Source of the DNA: JACDER01 sp963717765
GTDB taxonomy: Bacteria; Actinomycetota; Thermoleophilia; Gaiellales; Gaiellaceae
Assembly: GCA_963717765.1 (NCBI GenBank)
Contig: CAVQWX010000001.1
Span: 310,001 to 374,000, forward strand
Direction: 5' to 3'
Length of the DNA stretch: 64,000 nucleotides
The notes under the pieces were generated by a model. That model was not told the origin of the DNA. It did no database searches and saw only the letters and a list, made by a program, of their open reading frames with translations. Shown here piece by piece: positions 17,378-24,304 of this stretch; position 1 is the first letter of the stretch, and each line of letters opens with the position of its first letter. The position numbers and the translations under genes are program-made.

Positions 17378-18806
17378 CAACGGCTCTACGCGAGTCGACA
17401 CGGCCGACGTGCTCGCGGTCGACGCGGCCGTGGCGCGCTCGACCGGATCCGACACGTTCGGCGTGCTCGCGGAGGGGTTCGTCCCGAAGTCGTTCGCACG
17501 TCTGCTCGCCGAGAAGCTCTCGCTCGCGCGCGCATTGCTCGGGACCGATCTCGACCTCGGCGGCGGCTCAGTGGTGCGGAAGCTGCTCGAGCTATCCGCG
17601 CTCGAGGACGCCCGAACATGGGCGGCTCTGGGGACGATCTACGACAACTCGTTCGTCGCCTCGGCGACGGGCGAGGCGCTCAGCCGGCTGGGCGACGAGC
17701 TCGGCCACATCCGCCCACACGTCGAGGCGAGCGGCACCGTGACGCTCAAGCTCCAGGGTGCTCTCCCCCCCGGCACTTCCGAAGTCGTGATCCCGCGCGG
17801 AGCTCGCCTCCTCACGCCGGGGGGCCATCACATCGCGACCGGTGAGCCTGCGACCCTCTCCCCCGGCAACCTGGAACGCATCGTCGGAGTGGCCGCCTTC
17901 TACCCGGGTCCCGAGCACAATCTCGATCCAGGCGTTCCGGAGCAGAAGATCGATCGCTTCAACCCGCTCGACGAACAGCTCCAGCCGCTCTTTGACCTGA
18001 TCGCAGCGAGCGGGAATGCCTTCTCCGTCGCGATCGAGCACGCAGCGCCTCTCGCCGGCGGTGACCTCTACTGGCCCGATGCGCGCTACCGCGAGCTGCT
18101 GCTGCGGGCACCGCGCTCGACGTGGCGCGCCGATGCGATCGAGATCGCAGTCTCGCTCGTCCCCGGAGTTCGCCAGGTGCAGGTGCGCGACGCCTGGGGC
18201 GGTCTCGACATCCACCAGTCGATCTTCGGCAACTTCAATTTCATCGAGCGAGTGTTCGGGAGCGAGCGCGACCTCGGCAGCCCGTATTACCTAGCGGTGC
18301 TCGTGGCCCCGACTCCGGCCGCCATCTGGGACGGGCCGGACGGACTGCGAGTCTCGGTCGAATCGACGATCGAGGACCTGCGGCCGATCAGCATCTTCCC
18401 GCGCGTTGAGCAGGCCGAGCAGGTCGGCGTCGGGATCGCGGCCGACCTGGTCATCCAGGGCTTGCCGCTGCCGTCGGGAAGCCGTGCGACGGTCAACGCA
18501 TCAGAGCCCGCCGCCGCGCTGAAGACCCGCCTCGTCGGACGGGTCCGGCAGTACGTCGACGCACTCGGGTTCGGGGAGCCGGTGCGTGCGTCCGAAGTGA
18601 CCTGGGCATTGATGAACGAGCCTGGCATCGCAGACGTCCGGCGGCTGCGCCTGCTGCAGTATCCGGCCGGATTCGACGCCGTCGACTTCGGTGCCACACC
18701 GGTCGGGAGCGGGTTCGAGGAGCTCGACTGCGGGAGCAACGTCGACCTGCAGGTGAATCAGGTTCCGGTCACCGTCGAGGACGCGGGTCAACTGACGATC
18801 GTCTGA
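17370..18806 (+). CDS. Baseplate J-like wedge protein
   Basis: A 478-aa protein from GTG 17370, overlapping the wedge gene. It shows the baseplate_J order: an early D-x-x-x-G-S-x-x-R-K-L-L segment (DLDLGGGSVVRKLLELSA), a strand-rich middle with GTSEVVIPRGARLLTPGG, and a C-terminal domain with VGRVRQYVDALGFGEPVRAS followed by GIADVRRLRL. These match the gp6/gp47 family that builds the baseplate triangles. It is followed directly by the very large wedge/propeller gene, whose ATG lies in its stop codon. Confidence 0.75.
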   Translation: MADNGSTRVDTADVLAVDAAVARSTGSDTFGVLAEGFVPKSFARLLAEKLSLARALLGTDLDLGGGSVVRKLLELSALEDARTWAALGTIYDNSFVASATGEALSRLGDELGHIRPHVEASGTVTLKLQGALPPGTSEVVIPRGARLLTPGGHHIATGEPATLSPGNLERIVGVAAFYPGPEHNLDPGVPEQKIDRFNPLDEQLQPLFDLIAASGNAFSVAIEHAAPLAGGDLYWPDARYRELLLRAPRSTWRADAIEIAVSLVPGVRQVQVRDAWGGLDIHQSIFGNFNFIERVFGSERDLGSPYYLAVLVAPTPAAIWDGPDGLRVSVESTIEDLRPISIFPRVEQAEQVGVGIAADLVIQGLPLPSGSRATVNASEPAAALKTRLVGRVRQYVDALGFGEPVRASEVTWALMNEPGIADVRRLRLLQYPAGFDAVDFGATPVGSGFEELDCGSNVDLQVNQVPVTVEDAGQLTIV

Positions 18807-21800
18807 TGGCCACGCTGCTCGACTCCGACGTCCACCGCGCGGCCTCGTACCGCAACATGGTCGAGCACCTGACCGCACCGCTTCGGGCCGGAGCCGTCGA
18901 CACACTGCTCGCGATCGACGCGGCCGGGAAGATCGAGGTCGACTGGAAGGCTCGTTTGCCGCTCCTGCTCCTTGCCCCGCTCGCGCCGCTCGAGGAAACG
19001 GGGCTTCGGTTGACCGTCACCCCTCCCGACGGAGAGGCGTTCGAGCTCGACTTCGCCCCGTACACGGAAGACGGGGCTCACCTGCCGGCGTTCAGGCCGT
19101 CCGTGGACGCAGACGGCTTCGCGGATCAATTTTCGGTGAAGCTCGGTTCGTTGAGGAAGGTCGCCGAGGACGGGACCGAGACTGCGGTCCCCGTTGCCGA
19201 GATAGCCGATCGGATCGGTGCGCGCATCCTCGAAGGGAACCTCGGATGCATCCTCTACCTGATGGCGGCCGAGAAGCAGCGGCTGCGCCGGCAGGCGCGG
19301 CAGCTCGCCGCCATGCGCCGGCTCGACCGCGCCCGCGACAACGCTCTCGACCGAATGGGCGCAGACGTCGGCGTTCCCCGCTTCTCCGACACGCTCGCCT
19401 TCCGCGCAGGCGAGATCGTCACCGACACCCGCCGTGAGCCAGATGCGGACTACCGGCGGCGCCTCCAGCTGTACCGGCCCTGGCTGCTGCCGACGAAGAA
19501 CCGGATCATGGATTTACTGAACGGTCCGGGTGAGCCCGCGACTCCGAATGCGGGCGCACTCGGCGAACTGGGGCTGGCGGAGCGTTTCGCGCTCGCGGAG
19601 GACGACAACGAGTTCGCGGTTGCGATCGCGATGGTCGGCGTCGACGATCCTGCCTACCGCGACGGCTTCTTCGAGTTCATTCGCGCGACCCAGCTGATCT
19701 GGCCGCGTGACGACGCCGCATCGGATGCCGTTCATGCCTCACGGTTCATCCCGGCCTCGATCAGAGACCGCGACCAGAGGCTGCGAGAGAACCTCCGCCA
19801 GTCCTTCAGCTTCGTCTCGGCAGGCGCCGATCTGGCCCTGGCGCCGATGCTCACGGCAGCACTCGCCCGGGCCGGAGCATGCCGGCGCGCGCTGGGTGCG
19901 ACGACGAAGTGGAAGCTCCTTCGCGGGCAGCGCCCGGATGACGGCAGCCGGTACGAGCTCGGCCTCGGCGCCGACCTGGATCCACTTTCGGCGCAGGAGC
20001 TGAACAGTCTCGCCGCAGCCCACGCCGCACGGAGCCCAAACGCGGATCCCGAGCTCGAGGCGTTGCTGGCGTCCATGACGCCGCGCTCGGCCGCGGACGA
20101 TCCGGACGGCGCCTGGCTGGTTCAGCCGTGCGGCCTGAGGACGGTCCATCGCGTGGACGCACAGACGCTCTACGTCTCACATTTGCCGATCTACGGCCTG
20201 GAGATCATCGGGCCGCAGCTACTCCAGCCCACCGGCTGGACGACGATCGTTCGCGGACACTTCACCGAGAACGGGTTCGACGACGTGCTGTTCTACGAGC
20301 GAGCGAGCGGGCTGGCGGACCTACGCCGAGGTTCCCGTCGCGCCGATTTGCCGCTGTTCGCGCAGCTGGCGGGGTTGAGGACGACATGGAGCGTTATCGT
20401 CGCCGCCGACATCACTCCCGGACCGTTCGACGACCTCCTCTTCTACGAGCGCTCGACCGGGAGCGCCGAGCTCCACAGCACCGACGGCAACGGCACCCTG
20501 ACGCTCGTCCGGTCGTACACGGGCTTGCGCAAGAGGTGGTCATCGATCGTCGCCGGCAGATTCAGGCCGGACAGCGCGGAGCCCGGACTCTTCTTCTACG
20601 ACCGCTCGACGGGCGAAGGCGAGCTCCACTCGATCGACGAGACCGGCAAGCTGACGCTGCTCGCAAAGCAGACGGGCTTGCGGAAGACCTGGACGCACGT
20701 CCTTGCCGGGACGTTCACCGACGGGCCGCTGACCGACCTGCTCTTCTACGAGCGCACCTCGGGCACCGTCGAGATCTATTCGACCGACGGCAGTGGCCGG
20801 CTACGGCTTGTCCGGCGGACGGCGGAGTGGAGGCCGGGCTTGACCCACCTGGTCGCCGGCGGCTTCGTCTCGGAGCGGTACACGGACGTCCTCGGCTATG
20901 CGCGCGACACGGGCGAAACCGAGCTGTACGAGACCGACGGGGTCGGGAACCTGCTCGCGGCGGGGTCGTTCGTTCTGCGCCCAGGGTGGACGCAGGTCGT
21001 GCCGGCGAACCTCGGTGGAGGCCCGCTGGGAGCGACGGGCGTGCTTTTCTACGACCGCGACGCCGGCTCGGCCGAGATTCAGGCGATCCGTGGACGGAGC
21101 GGGTTCTTCCTCGTGCGCGCGCTCAGTGGCCTGCCCAAGAGCTCAGAGGCGCAGTACGAGGCGCATTACCGCGCGTCCGGCGACCCGGCCACGAACGTCG
21201 TGCTCGTCACCGGCCTCGCAGAAGCCGACACGGCCTGGAGGGGGACGCCGCTCAACGGGCCCGCGTGGGCGGTGATCACAACACCCGAAGCGCAATCCGC
21301 CTGGCAGGCGGCCGTGGCGCCGAGTGCCGGAGCCCTCGAGGTCTTCCGCGCCGCCGGGCTTCCGGCCGTCTCCGACCCCGCGCGGGTGGCCGAGCAGCTG
21401 CGGAAGTTGCCGCCCGAGCTGATCGAAACGATCCGGCTGGATGCCGCTCAAGCCGCCCGCATCCTCGCCGGGACCAATGCCGCGGCGGCCGAGCTGCGCA
21501 ACCTGGTCGGAGTCGTGCGCGCCAGCGGGATCGCCTCGGCGCTTCCGTTGGTCACCGTGGCGGGCGAGGTCGTCCTCGTGCTCGGCGCGATCGGGCTCCC
21601 GCAGGCCGGCATCAACCTCTCCGACCGGCGCTCGTCCGGCTTCCGCTGGTACCTGGTGCCGATCCAGGGAATCGGCGGCGACCTGAGCGCGGTCGGCAGC
21701 CGTACGCTCTTCGCGCCCGTCGATGCGGGTGTCTACGCGCTCGTCGTGGTCGGCTACGCGCGCACGGACAAGACCGATCCCTACGAGTACCGGGTCGAAC

Positions 21801-22033
21801 TGCCGGAGAACGCCCGCCTGACTCCGCTCCAGTACGAGTTCCTGATGAACGTGCTCGACCAGACCTTCCCGGTCGGCGTAGAGGTCAACACGTATGCGAT
21901 CCGCCACGACCACGTCGATCTTGACGGAGACGGAACCGCCGAACCGCTCACCCCAGCTGTTTCGAAGACCTATCGCGCCTTTCGCCGCCCCCGCCACCGG
22001 GGCCAGGTGGCGGTGACGCTGGACGAACCCTAA
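18806..22033 (+). CDS. Giant baseplate-associated protein with six-repeat beta-propeller
   Basis: A 1075-aa protein with ATG at 18806. The N-terminal about 330 residues include a helical region (AAEKQRLRRQARQLAAMRRL) and a segment DADYRRRLQLYRPWLLPTKN, as in baseplate wedge or tail-protein-I-like proteins. From about residue 478 to 764 there are six repeats of about 48 residues following W-x-x-I/V-V-x-G-x-F ... D-L-L-F-Y-E-R-x-T-G-x-A-E-L ... G-x-L (e.g. FDDLLFYERSTGSAELHSTD). This is a beta-propeller/tachylectin-like pattern that could bind glycans. A hydrophobic stretch follows near 910-930, and a Ca-binding-like DLDGDGTAEP motif near the end. It likely doubles as wedge and receptor-recognition component. 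Confidence 0.6.
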   Translation: MATLLDSDVHRAASYRNMVEHLTAPLRAGAVDTLLAIDAAGKIEVDWKARLPLLLLAPLAPLEETGLRLTVTPPDGEAFELDFAPYTEDGAHLPAFRPSVDADGFADQFSVKLGSLRKVAEDGTETAVPVAEIADRIGARILEGNLGCILYLMAAEKQRLRRQARQLAAMRRLDRARDNALDRMGADVGVPRFSDTLAFRAGEIVTDTRREPDADYRRRLQLYRPWLLPTKNRIMDLLNGPGEPATPNAGALGELGLAERFALAEDDNEFAVAIAMVGVDDPAYRDGFFEFIRATQLIWPRDDAASDAVHASRFIPASIRDRDQRLRENLRQSFSFVSAGADLALAPMLTAALARAGACRRALGATTKWKLLRGQRPDDGSRYELGLGADLDPLSAQELNSLAAAHAARSPNADPELEALLASMTPRSAADDPDGAWLVQPCGLRTVHRVDAQTLYVSHLPIYGLEIIGPQLLQPTGWTTIVRGHFTENGFDDVLFYERASGLADLRRGSRRADLPLFAQLAGLRTTWSVIVAADITPGPFDDLLFYERSTGSAELHSTDGNGTLTLVRSYTGLRKRWSSIVAGRFRPDSAEPGLFFYDRSTGEGELHSIDETGKLTLLAKQTGLRKTWTHVLAGTFTDGPLTDLLFYERTSGTVEIYSTDGSGRLRLVRRTAEWRPGLTHLVAGGFVSERYTDVLGYARDTGETELYETDGVGNLLAAGSFVLRPGWTQVVPANLGGGPLGATGVLFYDRDAGSAEIQAIRGRSGFFLVRALSGLPKSSEAQYEAHYRASGDPATNVVLVTGLAEADTAWRGTPLNGPAWAVITTPEAQSAWQAAVAPSAGALEVFRAAGLPAVSDPARVAEQLRKLPPELIETIRLDAAQAARILAGTNAAAAELRNLVGVVRASGIASALPLVTVAGEVVLVLGAIGLPQAGINLSDRRSSGFRWYLVPIQGIGGDLSAVGSRTLFAPVDAGVYALVVVGYARTDKTDPYEYRVELPENARLTPLQYEFLMNVLDQTFPVGVEVNTYAIRHDHVDLDGDGTAEPLTPAVSKTYRAFRRPRHRGQVAVTLDEP

Positions 22034-22043
22034 GGAGGTCGGA

Positions 22044-23162
22044 ATGCCACCCCAGTCGCTCATTCCCGTATCCAGCTCGGTCGAAGACGTCTTCAACGAG
22101 ATCACCAAGGCGGGCATCTCGAAGGTCGACGCGGCCACCATCGTCGGGAGCTGGATCATCCAGACGGCCGGACGCGCACCGCGCAGGTTCGAGTACCAGA
22201 CCGATTTTCCCGGCACCGACCCGGGGGAGACGTCGCAATTCACACGCACGTTCGTCCATCAGGACTGGGTGGATGGAGAGGACGTCGTCCAGGCCGAGGA
22301 GACGACCGGCGAGGAGGGGTTCAACCTGCGCTTTCACCGCATCGAGGCCGATCTGGACGCCTGCGGGCGAGACCTCGCCACTACCTTCCTCGCCCTGGCC
22401 AACCAGCGCGCGGCCTTGCGCCAGCTCCTCGACGAGATCAAGACGGAGATCAACGTCATCAACGCAAGCCTCGCCCAGTTGACCGCGCCGCCGGGCAGGC
22501 CGCCGATCGGCCCCGTGTTTGGAGGAATCGAGCCGGGAACATTCGTGGGAGCGACCAGCTTCTTTGGCAAGGCCGTCAACGTCTTCCATACCGATCAAGG
22601 GACGGTGATGCTGCCGGCCATCAGCGGCGTCCAGATCGATCCGACCGACAATCCGCGCGTCCAGCGTGTGACCGACTTCGGGAGGTTCCTCACCGACGAC
22701 CGCGTGACCCAGTTCTTCACGCAGACGGGAACGGTCAACCGAGACAAGTTCATCGCGAAGTTCGGCGACGAAAAGCTAGACAGCGGCGCGCTGGTACGGG
22801 ACGTCATCGACATCCTTCCGCCGGAGGCGAACTTCACGAACTCGCAGACCATGCTCGACGGCCTCGCCTCGCGCGAAGGCGCGGCGATTCGGACCTCCCC
22901 GATCGAGGGCCAGTCGATCGCAGCCAGCCTCGGCATCGACCCGACTACGACCGTTGCCGATGCCCCCGTCGACCGGATCGAATCGATCCCGACCGACTCG
23001 CGCAACGCTCTTGTCGCGGCCGGGGTAACGAGCGTGGGCGCCCTGGCAAAGGCAAATCCGGCTCTGATCGCGACCGAGCTTCACAACCGCGGTCTCGACG
23101 CGACGGGCCGAGACGCGGCAGGGTGGGTCGCCATCGCAAAGACGCTCGTGAACGTGCAGTGA
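22044..23162 (+). CDS. Particle-associated protein with coiled coil and helix-hairpin-helix end
   Basis: A 372-aa protein with a strong RBS (TAAGGAGGTCGG) before ATG 22044. The N-terminal 100 residues are beta-rich (RRFEYQTDFPGTDPGETSQF). A helical, coiled-coil-like stretch follows (RQLLDEIKTEINVINASLAQ). From about residue 312 there is a helix-hairpin-helix-like region (SIPTDSRNALVAAGVTSVGA, then LAKANPALIATELHNRG), as in Ig-linked HhH modules. No catalytic motif. It is the penultimate gene of the operon and has its own good RBS, so it may be made in larger amounts, for example as a fibre or cap. Function is unknown. Confidence 0.55.
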   Translation: MPPQSLIPVSSSVEDVFNEITKAGISKVDAATIVGSWIIQTAGRAPRRFEYQTDFPGTDPGETSQFTRTFVHQDWVDGEDVVQAEETTGEEGFNLRFHRIEADLDACGRDLATTFLALANQRAALRQLLDEIKTEINVINASLAQLTAPPGRPPIGPVFGGIEPGTFVGATSFFGKAVNVFHTDQGTVMLPAISGVQIDPTDNPRVQRVTDFGRFLTDDRVTQFFTQTGTVNRDKFIAKFGDEKLDSGALVRDVIDILPPEANFTNSQTMLDGLASREGAAIRTSPIEGQSIAASLGIDPTTTVADAPVDRIESIPTDSRNALVAAGVTSVGALAKANPALIATELHNRGLDATGRDAAGWVAIAKTLVNVQ

Positions 23163-23506
23163 GCAAGGTCGCGCGAGAAGGTGACGTGTCGGCGACACCG
23201 GGAACGACGCCGTATACCGGGGCGCAGTCGGGTGCGTGGACAGCCGGTGCGATCACCTACAGCCCGTACGACAAGATCGTGTCCGGCGGGCGGAAAGCAA
23301 TCTCGCGGGCGGAGTGCACGTTCGCCTTCAGCGGTGCGAACGCATCGGGCACCACCGTGACCGGAACCGAAACCGTCACCCTGGCCGCACAGGCGACGAC
23401 GCTACAAAAGCAAGCCTCCGGCGTAGTAGTCGACGGCGACTCCACGACAAGCTCATTCGGAAATACCCTCCAGGCGTCGAGTAGCGAAAAGCTCGGGACG
23501 ACCTAA
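23159..23506 (+). CDS. Small beta-rich protein ending the particle operon
   Basis: A 115-aa protein from GTG 23159, overlapping the upstream stop. It is Thr/Ser/Ala-rich (GANASGTTVTGTETVTLAAQ) and predicted almost entirely beta. No motif recognised. It is the last gene before the island boundary; an IS-end-like sequence starts about 130 bp downstream, so the original operon may have been longer. Confidence 0.5.
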   Translation: MSKVAREGDVSATPGTTPYTGAQSGAWTAGAITYSPYDKIVSGGRKAISRAECTFAFSGANASGTTVTGTETVTLAAQATTLQKQASGVVVDGDSTTSSFGNTLQASSSEKLGTT

Positions 23507-23634
23507 CCGTCGGCGGCGGTCGAGCCGGCCCCGCACTCAACTCCTCCATCGACACCACCTCTAGGGCCACAGCCGCCTCCCGCGCTCGCTTGCTCTGCGC
23601 GGCCAAGGCTGAAGCCGATCGGCCCGTACGGCGG

Positions 23635-23686
23635 TGTCAACGATGTATCCGGAACGTCAAGGATGTATCCGGAACAAAACGTCCAC
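23635..23686 (+). mobile_element. Orphan IS481-type terminal sequence
   Basis: It starts TGTCAACGATGTATCCGGAA and repeats GATGTATCCGGAAC a second time, then a TATCTATCCGG variant. TGT-led ends with iterated ATCCGG blocks are typical of actinobacterial IS481-family elements. No transposase lies next to it. The broken transposase at 33107-33872 abuts the other copy of the sequence that follows this end. Confidence 0.5.
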
Positions 23687-23955
23687 TATCTATCCGGATA
23701 AAACAGTTCGAGAGGATCCGCGCGCGCCAGTGCGCGCCAGTTTCAGGCGGTCTTGGGCGGACTTGAGCGGTCAAACGTTCGTGCTACAAGCTCGGCGGCG
23801 AATGGCTCAACCATGCCGCATTTCGCCTACACAAGCGTGATGCCCCCGGCAAGAATCGAACTTGCGCACGCGGTTTAGGAAACCGCGAGCCAAGAGCGCG
23901 ATTTGCAGGAAAAGGTGGTTTCGGCGGTGCTCATGCGCCAGTTGTCGCGCCAGTC
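23687..23955. repeat. 269-bp direct repeat, copy 1
   Basis: Positions 23687-23955 match 33873-34141 with three mismatches that I can see (near 23823, 23893 and 23914). It begins TATCTATCCGGATAAAACAG and ends with the internal GCGCCAG...GCGCCAG doublet. It contains a tRNA 3'-part on the minus strand. It bounds the left side of a 10.2-kb segment. Confidence 0.9.
23841..23886 (-). other. tRNA-Arg(CCT)-like 3' fragment
   Basis: Read on the minus strand: an anticodon stem-loop GCGGT-TTCCTAA-ACCGC (anticodon CCT), then GTGC, a perfect T-arm GCAAG-TTCGATT-CTTGC and an acceptor 3' strand ending CGGGGGCA. No D-arm and no matching GCCCCCG 5' strand precede it, so it is not a functional tRNA. Such 3' tRNA ends are classic attachment-site remnants of integrative elements. 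Confidence 0.65.
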
Positions 23956-24304
23956 CCGTGGTGTCCGGCCATTCTCGGGACGCAGACCCAGTTCGGGTCA
24001 ATGTTCAGACGCGTCGCCTTGTGGTGGATCGAACGGGACGGCTTTCGAGCGTATCTCTCAGGGCCAAAGACCTCCTGGGAGCCGCCGGAGCGAACTGGTC
24101 GCCGGTTCGCTTGCCTGCTGGGCGGCCCTCATAACGGCGTCGGACGAAGGGGGACGATTTAGAGCAGCAGCCGAGGGCAGGGCGACGAAGCGTTCCTTCG
24201 GGTGGTCGTCAGCGCCGACGGTTGTTACGCCTTTTGGGGGTAACCGGTGATAGGTTCCACCCAGCGTCGATCTCGACGCATGAGCAGGACTCGGGAGTTG
24301 TCTC
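23956..24304. other. Intergenic, likely promoter region of giant genes
   Basis: No gene recognised. It lies between the repeat and the first giant gene and includes a pyrimidine/purine-rich stretch near 24220-24250 (GTTACGCC then GGGGGTAACC, an imperfect inverted repeat). It probably holds the promoter for the following two-gene unit. Confidence 0.4.

Noticed and set aside
23635..23700. CRISPR-like repeats
   Set aside because: The ATCCGG blocks are short, irregular and few, without spacers; they match an IS-end pattern.
23841..23886. Functional tRNA-Arg gene
   Set aside because: Only anticodon arm, T-arm and 3' acceptor are present; no D-arm or 5' acceptor strand lies upstream on the minus strand.
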